From Mesostigma viride (Eukaryota; Streptophyta; Mesostigmatophyceae; Mesostigmatales; Mesostigmataceae): 64,000 nt of DNA. The position numbers and the translations under genes are program-made. Shown one piece after another: positions 34,931 to 45,947 of the stretch (position 1 is the first letter of the stretch; the number at the start of each line of letters is the position of its first letter). The DNA lies in the NCBI GenBank assembly GCA_009746045.1, contig RPFO01000500.1:122001-186000 (forward strand). Reading direction: 5' to 3'. Under the pieces are notes generated by a model. It saw only the letters and a list, made by a program, of their open reading frames with translations, had not been told where the DNA came from and searched no databases.

Positions 34931-35546
34931 GTCTCGTACGACAAATCCTCAGTGGATTTGTTAAGAGAGATTATCTAAGCACTCTGAAGCGCTGTAGATC
35001 CTGCGGGCATTTTGAGGGGAAGGATAGCAGGATGCGCAATTGGGCACGCCACCGGACGCCCCCTTTCGAAAAAGAGTGGCGCATCACAGGTTTCGTTCCA
35101 AGGTCTGGCTGGATGACAATCATGGCTCTTGGCTCTGGACTCGGGATCCGCTGGTTAGAAACACGCGCGCGATGAGGCGCGATTGTGGCCAGAGAGCTGC
35201 CAAGACGCACACGCGGCAGGCATAGACGCCATGAGCCCATGACAGGGCAGGGTGTCATGGCAACGTTAATCACGGCCGGCGGGAAATAAACCATGAACGG
35301 AACTGAAGGCTACATACGGCATGGCGCGACGCGGCGCGGCGAGAGATGGGGCAGACGCCATGCGCCCATTGCCAATGATGCCGGCCTGGACCGGCCGCGA
35401 TGCTGGCATGAATTATTGAGTGGCATCAGTGGCACGGAAGTCACCTTGCGCGCACAAAAATATCGGGGACGAGCGTGGGCAAAAGAAGCTGGTGCTGCAC
35501 AGCGTTGAGGTGTGCAGGTTGCACGAGAGTCGGAGCATTGACGACA
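34931..35546. promoter_or_regulatory. divergent intergenic promoter region
   Basis: The mannanase (minus, ATG at 34,930) and the RNA-binding protein (plus, ATG at 35,547) are separated by 616 bp, head to head. Both 5' UTRs and promoters must lie here. No clear TATA box is seen; the right half is GC-rich with GGCGCGGCGAGAG-like words. Shared regulation is possible but is not shown by the sequence. Confidence 0.5.
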
Positions 35547-36932
35547 ATGGACGACGAAATGAAGAACTCAGATAGTGGTATTAATCGCTGCAAGCTTGTC
35601 GTCATGGGAGTTCCATACGATGCGACGACAGCTCAGCTACAGGAACATTTTGCCCCTTTTGGCGAGCTTTCAGATGCGTTCATTATGAGCGACTGGCACA
35701 CTGGCCGTTCACGCGGATTCGGTTTCATTGTCTTTAAGCGCCAAGAAGACGCGGACAGGTGTCTCCAGGAGCGGCATTCTATGGGAGGTCGCGAGCTTGA
35801 AGTTAGGGTGGCTTCTCCGAAGAAAGAAAGCGTCAGCACCGAGGCACCTAGATGCACCCGAATTTTTGTGGGGAAGATTCCCACCAGCGTCAGTGAGGCC
35901 GAGGTCAAGGAATATTTTGAAAAATATGGATCGATGACGGATGCTTATTTGCCCAAAGACTTTGCTACCAAACGTCACCGAGGCATCGCTTTCCTCACTT
36001 TTAGCCAGCCCGAGGCAGTGGAAGCTCTGATGAAAGAATCGCACACGCTGGGCGGGCAAGCATTAGCTGTAGACAAGGCTACGCCGAAGGATTCGGGTCC
36101 TATCTCTGGTGTGGGGCGAGGGGCCGCGTTTAGCGGTCCAGTCCGACCGGGCTGGGGCGTGAATCCCATGATGGCGGGTGGTCGAGGAGGTTATACAGGC
36201 GGGATGGGCAGGGGCATGGTTGGGGCTGTCTCGCCAGGGATGGGGCCGGCTGCGCTGGGCATGGAGATGGGCATGGGTGGCAGGGCTGCAGCACTGGCAG
36301 GGATGGGGATGGGTGTGGGCATGGCGAGCAGCCCGTCGGTCGAGAGTTGCAAGCTGTTTGTGGGCAAGCTTGGCTTTGACGTGACCGAGGACGACCTGAC
36401 CGACCACTTTGCCACCTTTGGCAGGGTCATGGATGTATACATCCCCAAGGACGCCTCCAAGAAGTCCCACCGCGGCTTTGCGTTCATCACCTTTGACCGC
36501 CCCTCGGCCGCCTACCGTGCCGCGCGGCAGCCCTCCCACATGATCAAGGGCAAGCCGGTGCCGGTCGATCTGGCGACGCCACGTGGCGAGGAGGCGCCCG
36601 CCTACGGGGCAGGTGCAGGGCTGGGGATGGCCGCGGCCGGGGTGGGGGCCGTCGCTAATGGGGGCATGCTGGGTCGAGGGGTGGCCGGGCTGGGGATGGA
36701 GAGCCTGGCAGGCGGCTACGGAATGGGTGGTGTGCCCATGGCATCGGGGGGGATGGGTATGTCACTGCCAGGGTCCCTGGGTGGGGGCGGGGCCTTCTCC
36801 CTCTCGGGGGGCGTTCAGGGCTCATTTGGTGACGCAGGTCTCCCGAATGCGCTCGGGGCGGGTTTCTTTGGTGGTGGGCCCGTGTTGCACAGCAGCAGCC
36901 ACCGAAATGACAGGTTGCACAAGCCGTATTGA
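35547..36932 (+). CDS. three-RRM RNA-binding protein (hnRNP/Musashi/TDP-43-like)
   Basis: 461 residues, intronless. ATG 35,547 (MDDEMKNSDSG) is the first Met codon of the frame; the frame extends 24 codons further upstream without an ATG. RRM1 (~15-90) has RNP2 LVVMGV and RNP1 RGFGFIVF. RRM2 (~98-178) has IFVGKI and RGIAFLTF. A Gly/Met-rich linker (~180-270) follows. RRM3 (~272-355) has LFVGKL and RGFAFITF. A Gly/Met/Ala-rich tail ends HRNDRLHKPY. RRMs bind single-stranded RNA. Paired RRMs plus a Gly-rich low-complexity tail are typical of hnRNP A/B, DAZAP1, Musashi and TDP-43 proteins, which act in splicing, transport and translational control. GC content rises sharply from RRM2 to the tail. 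The precise orthologue is not identified. Confidence 0.92.
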   Translation: MDDEMKNSDSGINRCKLVVMGVPYDATTAQLQEHFAPFGELSDAFIMSDWHTGRSRGFGFIVFKRQEDADRCLQERHSMGGRELEVRVASPKKESVSTEAPRCTRIFVGKIPTSVSEAEVKEYFEKYGSMTDAYLPKDFATKRHRGIAFLTFSQPEAVEALMKESHTLGGQALAVDKATPKDSGPISGVGRGAAFSGPVRPGWGVNPMMAGGRGGYTGGMGRGMVGAVSPGMGPAALGMEMGMGGRAAALAGMGMGVGMASSPSVESCKLFVGKLGFDVTEDDLTDHFATFGRVMDVYIPKDASKKSHRGFAFITFDRPSAAYRAARQPSHMIKGKPVPVDLATPRGEEAPAYGAGAGLGMAAAGVGAVANGGMLGRGVAGLGMESLAGGYGMGGVPMASGGMGMSLPGSLGGGGAFSLSGGVQGSFGDAGLPNALGAGFFGGGPVLHSSSHRNDRLHKPY

Positions 36933-38550
36933 TCCATGCGGGTGTCACGCCAAATGGGAGTGCATGTGAGTCATGACCTGTACCCCCCCCCCCCCGGTGT
37001 GCTGCCCTGGTAGCTGGTGCACGTTGGCAGCTTCCGGCACGTGGGTGTGACTGCAGTGTGGCATATTTGGTTCACTCGGAAAGTCAGGGAGATCTTAGTG
37101 GAATGGACAAGCTGAAAGTGCTGAAAGGGTTGTGTGAGCAGACGGTTGGCCAGCGGCCATCGCTGTGTATATAAATAAATGGTAGCGGACAAGAGGGGCC
37201 TGAGAGGGCTGGGCTGCGGGCCAGGCAAAGCAAGAAGGTTCTTGGTTGGTGCGCGTGGGCATTGTGAACGTGGGATTGCTCACATGAAAGATAACTCATG
37301 CCAACTGTCTTGAGCGGATGGGCCTAAACATTCTTGCATACGCTCTCTAGTCAAATGGCCAAGTAATGCGTATATTATGAGAGGAAAGAGAGACTTGATG
37401 GGCCTAAACATTCTTGCTTACGCTCTCTAGTCAAAGGGCCAAGTAATGCTTATATTATGAGAGGAAAGAGAGACTTGATGGGCCTAAACATCCGTGTATA
37501 TGCTCTCTAGTCAAAGGGCCAAGTAATGCTTATATTATGAGAGGAAAGAGAGACTTGCTGGCATTGCATGATCATGATGTATGGGGTGAGCTGTGAAGGG
37601 AAGTTTGAGAGCTTTGGACAATGTGTGCAGGCTCTGATGAAGGTGGTGGCCCCTTTCAGGATTACCTTGGCTGTTTGGAAGATGTGTCCAGGTGGCATCT
37701 GTGTTATGCTCTGAGAGGTTAGCCCAGGAGCTGCAGTGAGGGCCAAGCATGCAAGTCGTGTCTCTTACAAACATAACGCGCTGGTTGTCTCCTTGATAAC
37801 TCAAGATTCCTGCGCCTTGTTGGAGTGTAACATACACCTTCATGACATGACATGTGCGCCCATCACATCAGCCCCTTGTTCTGAAGCATTATTCACTACA
37901 CACGGATAGAAATTCACTTTCGAGCGGTGACAGTCAGGGTTGCAAGGACGTTGCATGCTACGAGAGGACCGTGTGTTAAGTGAGACGGCTGTGTGCACAG
38001 TCTATCTGTTTGCATGCAACAGTTAATAGTTTGGCTGGTTGGCTGACGTAGGCTGAGGTAACCTCTATACCTTTCGCGTTGGGTCCACCTTGAAGCGCTG
38101 CAACCTAAAGCCTGTTTAAGGTATATGCATGCATGCAGGTTGCATCCGTGCAGAACTTGTGCGTTAGGTATCCCTAGAGAAATACATGTTTGGGTCCTTT
38201 TAAATACATTGAGCTTTGCACGTTTTGTTGCGGAATTTCATGGTTGTGTGCAATGCATGTGCACAAGTACTGGGACAGGACAGAAGTTGATTTATTAGTT
38301 GTGCTTCCAGCTCGTCCAAATTATGTTTGCAATTGGTATAACAAATGAGATTGGGCACACCCTTCAAACATGAAAGTTTGGTGTTCAGCATCAATCACAT
38401 GCATGGTGCTTCCCGGCCCCTGCATGTCATCTTTTAGCTTTGGTAGGAGTCGAGGCGAGCATCAATCACAAGCGACTTGCATGTTACAAGTGCATTACAG
38501 CTTGGTAAGTACTCTGGGCCACCATGTGGGTTTGCATGCCCGTTTATTTT
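36933..38550. other. no gene recognised; 3' flank of RRM gene
   Basis: A poly-C run at 36,983-36,995 lies in the presumed 3' UTR. Apart from the 80-bp repeat at 37,317-37,556 nothing is recognised. Confidence 0.5.
37317..37556. repeat. 80-bp tandem repeat, three units
   Basis: GATGGGCCTAAACATTC starts at 37,317, 37,397 and 37,477, exactly 80 bp apart, with a few substitutions per unit. The last unit breaks at 37,556. Confidence 0.95.
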
Positions 38551-40582
38551 TTCCATCGATTGAATTGAATTGAATTGAATTGTAACATAACTCCGTTGGG
38601 AGTATATGTAGCACACAGCCCTTGAGAGGGGGGCATATGGCCTATCATACATCCTAAGCTACTTCCTGCAAGGGTGGGGATGTAAAGGACCCTTGCTCTA
38701 GGTGCACCAGGGCACGTGCATCCCCATGATCTTCAAGCTATGCCCAGCGAAGGGGGAGCCTGTCATGGGGGGGAAGATCAGCATAGCTATACAAAGAAGC
38801 TAGGGCATGGCGTCTCAGCAGAGAGTTACTCCCTGCATGGGCACAACATTACTAAATAAAGCTAGGCATCATCTGGGGTGTGGCTCATCATAGGCACACA
38901 TGTACATGATTAAGGAAAGCGCGTGGCTTAGCTAGGATAGTGCCTCTAGGAGGCGTACATGTACATGGCCACGGTCTATCTATTCTGCACTACTACTGCT
39001 GTATTCCCCTAAGCTGGGGCGTCTGGAGTCGCTGGGGCCGCGGGGGGGGGGGGGTCGCCTGCCAGGGCTTGTGGCCGACGTAGATGGCCGCCCCCTTCCA
39101 GTACACCGGCTGCCCCGCCTTGGTCTGCCGGAGCTGGAGGTAGGTCGGCCATAGCTCCCGTCGCCGTTGTTGCTGCGCCAGGGTCAGGTCGTCATCAAGG
39201 GTGAAGAGAGTCTTCTCGAGCCGCTTGCGGCGTCGGAGAAAAGAAATCTTGTCCGCCGGGGTCTTAAAGGTGAGAAGGAGCGGGGGCGGCCCTGCCTTAC
39301 CCCGCGCGCGGGGAAGGCGGTGGGCGGCCAGCGCGATCTCACCGATAAGGCCCATGCGACCAAGGATTTCTCGCTCAAACGCACGCAAAAGCTTCTCGGA
39401 AGTCTCACCTTCCTCCATGGTGAAGTTCTTGACAATGACGTTGAGGCTGCGCTTGGCGAGCTCGGCCTCCTCGCGGAGGTCAAGCGTCTGCCGTTGGAGC
39501 TGGGCTGCGACGGCGGAGGTGGTGGAGGTGGTATGTTGCCCGGCATGTCCGCCCAGGTGGTGATGGGAGGAGCATCGCCGGCCAGGCCAGCCGGGGCTGG
39601 CTTGGCGGCAATGTCCTTCACCGCCTGGGCGGTGAGGCCTGCCGTGTTCTGCAGAACCTCGATAGCGATGGCGTTGTCCTTAAGACGCTGGTCGATGTCA
39701 CGGAGCTGGGCGGTGATGGCGTCGGAGGTGGAGGTGGTGGCGGTGGAGGAGGCGAGGAGGGTGGAGGTGGCGGTGGAGATGGTGGAGGTGGCGGTGGAAA
39801 GGAGGGGAAGCTCGGCAGTCAGCGTGCCGCCAATGGCCGCCACATCTGCAGCAATGGGGTCCACGTGCTCCTCGAGGATCTCCTTAAGGAGTGAGCGGAG
39901 GGAGGATTCGGTTAAGGTGGTGGTGAGAGGCTTGGGGGGCCAAAGCTCCCCGATGGAGCGTCCAAGGAGGGAAAAGAGAGCGAATTGCTGGAGGTAGGGG
40001 CGGTGGAGGCTGGGAATGATGTCGAAAGAGGCGAGACGAATCCAGCGAGGGTCAAAGAGGCGACCTTGGTTGAAGAGCTGCTTGCATAGTGCAAGAAGCG
40101 AGGCGTGCGTTCCATAAAACACGTAGACCAGGATGTGTTCCGTGGTAAGCGTGTCAAGGAAGCCGGGCTTGCTGGCTTCGGCGACAAAGTCGAGCTCTGT
40201 CCAACTCGGCTCGGCAGGGCGACTGCGCTTGGGTTCAGGCGACGCTGCGGGCGAGGGGGGCACAGCAGGGGGCTGGACGACCACTAGAGCTTGGCTAGTG
40301 GCGCCGTTGCCTTCTGGGCCGGTGGGCGAAGCTGCAGCCGGATCGAGCTGCAGACGTAGTTTCATTGCTGAGCGCAGCCGCCAGGCTGCGTTGCGTCGAG
40401 AGGCGTTTGCTCATCGTATATTTCGTAAGAGCTGCGGAAAATTATATCAGCATGTGCGTCGTAAAAAGACGCGTCGATTGTGATATTCACGGCTAAATTC
40501 GGTGCTCAAACGTGAAAGTTATGAGCTCCGCCGTCAGCCATGGCTATCTCGTGGCTTGACATCAACGCATGCTTCCATCGAT
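38551..40582 (-). mobile_element. ORF1-only retroelement E1 (half-LINE), apparently full length
   Basis: Flanked by a 10-bp target-site duplication TTCCATCGAT at 38,551-38,560 and 40,573-40,582. On the minus strand it has a ~207-bp 5' UTR, an ORF1 (40,365-38,993), a ~400-bp 3' UTR, the stem-loop CTCC-CAAC-GGAG at 38,602-38,591 and a (AATTC)n tail at 38,582-38,561. No endonuclease or reverse transcriptase is present between ORF1 and the tail. The whole unit is 2,012 bp. Confidence 0.8.
38993..40365 (-). pseudogene. L1-ORF1p-like RNA-binding protein, frameshifted (E1)
   Basis: ATG 40,365 opens MKLRLQLDPAAASPTGPEG, a Pro-rich N-terminus, then LFDPRWIRLASFDIIPSLHR and a coiled-coil-like ITAQLRDIDQRLKDNAIAIE. 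A one-base deletion near 39,537 (GACATGCCGGGCAAC against GACATGCTTAAGCAAC in E2) shifts the frame. The original frame resumes as EAELAKRSLNVIVKNFTMEE, then FEREILGRMG, AHRLPRARGKAGPPPLLLTF, DDLTLAQQQRRREL and VYWKGAAIYVGHKPWQ to the stop at 38,993. Coiled coil, then an RRM-like 'NVIVKN...HRL...PPLLLTF' core and a C-terminal 'W.g..i.v' strand, is the layout of L1 ORF1 proteins, which coat LINE RNA. The match is by pattern only. Confidence 0.65.
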
Positions 40583-40711
40583 CAACCTCTCTAAAGCTGC
40601 ATGTGCTGCGCCGTTGGTGAATTAATTAATTAATCACTCTAGGCTAGGTCCGCGGCCAGCATGCCGAGCAAAGCGCCGGGCACGCATGCCTGCATGGCGC
40701 ATAACATAATC

Positions 40712-41736
40712 CAAGTGACCTGTACATGTACGCCTCCTAGAGGCCCTATCCCAGCTAAGCCACACGCTTTATTTAATCATGTACATGTGTGCCTATGACA
40801 TCTGAGCCACACTCCAGATGATGCCTAGCTTTATTTAGTTATGTTGTGCCCATGCAGGGAGTAACTCTCTGCTGAGCCGCCATGCCCTAGCTTCTTTGTA
40901 TAGCTATGCTGATCTTCCCCCCCATGACAGGCTCCCCCCTTCGCTGGGCATAGCTTGAAGATCATGGGGATGCACGTGCCCTGGTGCACCTAGAGCAAGG
41001 GTCCTTTACATCCCCACCCTTGCAGGAAGTAGCTTAGGATGTATGATAGGCCATATGCCCCCTCTCAAGGGCTATGTAACGGCAGCGCGCAGGAGGGAAG
41101 CTGGTGTACTGGAGGGGGGCGGTCATTCACGTTGACCACAAGCCATGGCAGGCCCCCCCTGCCACCCCAGACTAGGGAACCTATACCAGTAGTGTAGATT
41201 AGTCAGACCTAGCCTAGCATGTGGCCCACGCGCATGTGCGCCCATAATGGCCCCCATGGATGATGCTTTCACTATTTAGCCGCGCCCAGCCTACAACGGG
41301 ACCTCCCATGGATGATGCATTAAGAATTTAGCCACGCCATGCCTATGCAGGGAGTTACTCTCTGCTGAGATGCCATGTGTACACCAGCTATAGCCTAGCC
41401 ACATATACCTTCCACCCCATGTGTCATGCAGGCCTTCTAGGCCCTCTCCTCAAGCCCACCCTGGGTGCCTGTGCTTGGTAAGGAGGCATGAACCCTCATG
41501 GCGGTGCAGGTGCACCTTGTGCACCCAGAGCAGGTGATAGTTGTACATCCTCCACCTGCAGGTTGTAGCCCTGATTGTATTACAAACCCATAGATGCCCC
41601 TTAATTTCTCAGGGCTATGTGTTACATATGCTCCCAACGGAGCTATGATTTTAATTAATTAATTAATTAAGGGCTATGTGCTACATATACTCCCAACGGA
41701 GTTATGTTACAATTCAATTCAATTCAAGTGACCTGT
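40712..41736 (+). mobile_element. retroelement E4 (3'-UTR-only insertion), interrupted by E5
   Basis: A plus-strand copy of the half-LINE 3' UTR, 5'-truncated at 40,724. It is flanked by the duplication CAAGTGACCTGT at 40,712-40,723 and 41,725-41,736. It is split at 41,077 by E5 and resumes at 41,680 to its stem-loop (41,690-41,701) and (AATTC)n tail. Confidence 0.8.
41078..41668 (+). mobile_element. retroelement E5, nested in E4
   Basis: Flanked by the 11-bp duplication AAGGGCTATGT at 41,067-41,077 and 41,669-41,679. It begins within the ORF1 C-terminus of a diverged relative (VYWRGAVIHVDHKPWQAP, stop soon after). It continues through a different 3' UTR and ends with the stem-loop CTCC-CAAC-GGAG at 41,631-41,642 and a (TTAA)n tail. 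The tail differs from the AATTC of E4, so this is a separate subfamily using the same terminal hairpin. Confidence 0.8.
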
Positions 41737-41890
41737 TTAAGGGGACATGACACATCGAAAGCGCACTTTTCTGGAAAACAGACCTGTGCATTGGATAAAA
41801 ATCCAGTTATGCATGCATGGGAACCGTAAATATGTGAAAAAAAAAAATTCCAGCCACTTGGGGGTGGTACTACCCCCCAGCATGACCCAG

Positions 41891-44363
41891 TTGAATTGAA
41901 TTGAATTGAATTGTAACATAACTCCGTTGGGAGTATATGTAGCAAATAGCCCTTGAGAGGGGGCATATGGCCTATCATACATCCTAAGCTACTTCCTGCA
42001 AGGGTGGGGATGTAAAGGACCCTTGCTCTGGGTGCACCAGGGCACTTGCATCCCCATGATCTTCAAGCTATGCCCAGCGAAGGGGGAGCCTGTCATGGGG
42101 GGGAAGATCAGCATAGCTATACAAAAAGCTAGGGCATGGCGTCTCAGCAGAGAGTTACTCCCTGCATGAATTGAATTGAATTGAATTGTAACATAACTCC
42201 GTTGGGAGTATATGTAGCACATAGCCCTTGAGAGGGGGCATATGGCCTATCATACATCCTAAGCTACTTCCTGCAAGGGTGGGGATGTAAAGGACCCTTG
42301 CTCTAGGTGCACCAGGGCACTTGCATCCCATGATCTTCAAGCTATGCCCAGCGAAGGGGGGAGCCTGTCATGGGGGGGAAGATCAGCATAGCTATATACA
42401 AAGAAGCTAGGGCATGGCATCTCAGCAGAGAGGTATACTCCCTGCATGGGCACAGCATAACTAAATAAAGCTAGGCATCATCTGGAGTGTGGCTCATCAT
42501 AGGCACACATGTACATGATTAAATTAATAAAATAAAGCGCGTGGCTTAGCTGGGATAGGGCCTCTAGGAGGCGTACATGTACATGGCCACGGTCTATCTA
42601 TTCTACACTACTACTGCTGTATTCCCCTAATTAAGCTGGGGCGTCTGGAGTCGCTGGGGCCGCGGGGGTCGCCTGCCAGGGCTTGTGGCCGACGTAGATG
42701 GCCGCCCCCTTCCAGTACACCGGCTGCCCCGCCTTGGTCTGCCGGAGCTGGAGGTAGGTCGGCCATAGCTCCCGTCGCCGTTGCCTGCTGCGCCAGGGTC
42801 AAGTCGTCGTCAAGGGTGAAGAGAGTCTTCTCGAGCCGCTTGCGGCGTCTGAGAAAAGAAATCTTGTCCGCCGGGGTCTTAAAGGTGAGAAGGAGCGGGG
42901 GCGGCCCGGCCTTATACCCCGCGCGCGGGGAAGGCGGTGGGCGGCCAGCTCGATCTCACCGTTAAGGCCCATGCGATCAAGGATTTCTCTCTCAAAAGCA
43001 CGCGCAAGCTTCTCGGAATTCTCACCTTCCTCCATCTTGAGATTCTTGACAATGACGTTGAGGCTGCGCTTGGCGAGCTCGGCCTCCTCGCGGAGGTCAA
43101 GCGTCTCCCTGCATGGGCACTGCATAATTACATAAAGCTAGGCATCATCTGGAGGGTGGCTCATCATAGGCACACATGTACATGACTAAAAAGGCTAGGC
43201 CTAAGCTGGTATAGTGCCTGTAGTAGGCGGGCATGTACAAGGCCACTGTCTAACTATTCTACACTACTGCTGCTGTATTCCCCTAAGCTGGGGCTGGAGT
43301 TGCTGGGGCCGCGGTGGTCGAGGGGGTCGCTTGCCAGGGCTTGTGGCCGACGTAGATGGCCGCCCCCTTCCAGTACACCGGCTGGCCCGCCTTGGTCTGC
43401 CGGAGCTGGAGGTAGGTCGGCCATAGCTCCCGGCGCCGTTGTTGCTGTGCCAGGGTCAAGTCGTCATCCACGGTGAAGGGAGTCTTCTCGAGCCGCTTGC
43501 GGCGTCTGAGAAACGAAATCTTGTCCGCTGGGCTATCAAAGATGAGAAGAAGCGGAGGCGCCCCTGCCTTACCCCGCGCGCGGGGGAGGCGGTGGGCGGT
43601 CAGCTTGATCTCAGCAAGAAGGCCCATGCGTGCAAGGATTTTGCTCTCAAACGCACGTGCAAGCTTAGATCGGAATTCTCACCTTCTTCCATGTCGAAGT
43701 TCTTGAGTATGGCGTTGAGGCTGCGCTTGGCGAGCTCGGCCTCCTCGCGGAGGCCGTCAAGCGTCTGCCGCTGGAGCTGGGCTGCGACGGCGGAGGTGGT
43801 GGAGGTGGTATCAAGGAGACAACCAGCGCAGGCCAGAAATCGGGAGAATCGGGAGGTGGTGGAGGTGGTATGTTGCTTAAGCATGTCCGCCCAGGTCGTG
43901 ATGGGAGGAGCAGATGTCGCCGGCCAGGCCAGCCGGGCCGGCTGGCTTGGCGGCAATGTCCTTGTGAACTGCCTGGGCGGTGAGGCCTGCTGTGTTCTGC
44001 AAGACCTCGATAATCTTGCATTATCCTTGAGGCGCTGGTCGATGTCGCGGAGCTGGGCGGTCATGGAGTCGGTGGAGGCGGAGCCCTGGGGGGGGGGGGG
44101 GAGGCGAGGAGGGTGGCGGTGGCGGTGGGGAGGCGGGTGCATGGGAAGCTCAGCAGCCAGCGTGCCGCCTATTGCCGCCACATCTGCGGCAAGAGGGGTC
44201 ACGTGCTGCTCGAAAGCGTCCTGCCGGAGGAGGGTGCGGATGGTGGCTTCGGTGGGGAAGGTGGGCAGCGTAGGATAGCATTTATAGGACATCTTGCTCG
44301 CACCAGTCAGGTAGATACCGCCCTTGGTCTGGCCGGCCCCCAGCGGCTTGGACAACCAGGGCG
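41891..44363 (-). mobile_element. ORF1-only retroelement E2, interrupted by E3
   Basis: Minus-strand half-LINE: tail at 41,891-41,912, stem-loop at 41,922-41,933, 3' UTR to 42,168, then E3, then resumed at 43,116 through the ORF1 (about 44,355-43,283). Its ORF1 keeps ADVAAIGGTLAAELP, QLRDIDQRLKDN, REEAELAKRSLNAILKNFDM and, after a frameshift near 43,670, AHRLPRARGKAGAPPLLL, DDLTLAQQQRRRELWPTYLQ and VYWKGAAIYVGHKPWQ. An internal insertion after WADMLKQHTTSTTS duplicates part of the linker. The 5' end lies directly against the short element starting at about 44,364; no target duplication was found. Confidence 0.75.
42169..43104 (-). mobile_element. 5'-truncated ORF1-only retroelement E3, nested in E2
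   Basis: Flanked by the 11-bp duplication CTCCCTGCATG at 42,158-42,168 and 43,105-43,115. From the (AATTC)n tail at 42,169-42,188 and stem-loop at 42,197-42,208 it extends through the 3' UTR. It ends inside ORF1 (LREEAELAKRSLNVIVKNLK, FEREILDRMG, AHRLPRARG), which is frameshifted at about 42,920 and 42,785. It is closest to E1 in sequence and younger than E2, which it splits. Confidence 0.8.
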
Positions 44364-44733
44364 CGGCACATCCTGACCTGGCCTGGCCCCAAGGACATTC
44401 CTAGAAAGCTGGGTAAACCTGCCATGCACAACATCCAGATGTTGCTGCCTGACCTATAGGTAGTGGTCCCAGCTCAGTTTGAACAGTGTCGCATTCACTC
44501 CCTCGCTCTTCGTCTTTGGACTGCTATGCAGAACAAGAAGCGGTGGCAGAAGATTGTCCCTGAGCTAGGGTCACACGCCAGCCCCTGTGCATGGGCAAGC
44601 CCCCTCCCAAGCGCGGGAAGGGGCGCTTTGCTGAGTAGTGTAGTTAGGATTTTCTAGACTAGACTAGATAGCTTAGAGTTAATAGTTCGATTACGCGGCT
44701 TCGCCCACCTCAACAACCCATCCAGCAAAGGAA
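44364..44733 (+). mobile_element. short retroelement S1, left part (split by DNA transposon)
   Basis: Begins CGGCACATCCTGACCTGG and encodes a decayed ILTWPGPKDIPRKLGKP (residues approximate), then VVPAQFEQCRIHSLAL and WTAMQNKKRWQKIV. After a non-coding stretch it is cut at 44,733 by the transposon and resumes at 52,286-52,372 with CTACATGATCTCCCAATGGA and an (ATAAT)n tail. The copy S2 at 52,684-53,128 is colinear and uninterrupted, which proves the join. The protein segment is not recognised; it may be the C-terminus of a parent element. Confidence 0.7.
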
Positions 44734-44847
44734 CCCTAGCCTAATATGGATTTGTACTACAGCACTAGTACAAATTGTTTTTTTTTCAACATTGTTATTT
44801 AATGCCTCTCATAGGTCCAAAGCATGGAGGTCAGTGTCCCAACATGT

Positions 44848-45232
44848 GGTGACACCGTGACACCGTGACACCGTGACACCGTGACACCGTGACATCACAA
44901 CACTAGCATTTCACAGTTTGTATGATGTCACATGGTAATGTGACGTTCAGCACTGGTATCATGATGTCCACATGTAAGCTAAAGCGCTGCCCAACATGAC
45001 GTGACACCGTGACATCATGACACCGTGACATCGTGACACCGTGACACCGTGACATCACAACACTAGCTAGCATTTCACAGTTTGTATGATGTCACAAGGT
45101 AATGTGATGTACAGCACTGATATCATGATGTCCACATGTAAGCTGAAGCGCTGCCCAACATGACGTGACACCGCACGACATCATGACACCGTGACATCGT
45201 GACACCGTGACATCGTGACACCGTGACATTGA
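44848..45232. repeat. left subterminal array (GTGACACC)n
   Basis: Runs of the 8-bp unit GTGACACC at 44,848-44,894, 45,000-45,056 and 45,163-45,230, separated by a ~110-bp spacer (ACTAGCATTTCACAGTTTGT...). The composite period is about 150 bp. Confidence 0.9.
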
Positions 45233-45947
45233 ATCTTGCTATGTATGGAGATATCGTTTTTCACTTCTCTAACTTGAGTAATGCAAGCACAAGGCAACAT
45301 AATTAGTTTTGAACCCCTGAAAAGAAAGAACCTTACATGCCCTACGTCTCAGAACACTGTTGCATCATGCATGACACCAGGACACGGTGACAAAGTGGCA
45401 TGGCACAAGATACAACTGCATTTGACACCAAATATTGATAAGGCTAAACAACTAGCCTTCATTCCTAAATAGCCATGCATGCATCACATTCTTTACTGAA
45501 ATATGACATGGATCTACTAAGTCAACCATGCAGTCACATGTGAGTCTCAAACCATTAAAACAGGTATGCGCATATGTGTATTCCATCTGGGTTTGATGCC
45601 CAGGCGCATACCATTAATTAGACAACTAGTCCAAAACAATGCATGTCTCACTTAATAGTCATCATAATACACATCTTGTTCCAGATTGTTATTTGGTATT
45701 TCACCAGACGCCTCCGAGGCACTGCGTCCGATGATGCCTGGTGCAAAACAATAGCATTTATAGCACGCAAAACAAGAAAGCAAAACAAGAAAGTTACGTA
45801 TTTTCTCCGACACCAAACGTCATCGTACCCTCCATGCAGCAGCCTCGTGCAAGCTGAATTGCATAGAAGCTGCAACTACGATTCTATTCATGAAAGCATA
45901 CAGGCAGGCAGTCGACATCCCAAGCAGGATAACCCCCCTAAACAACA

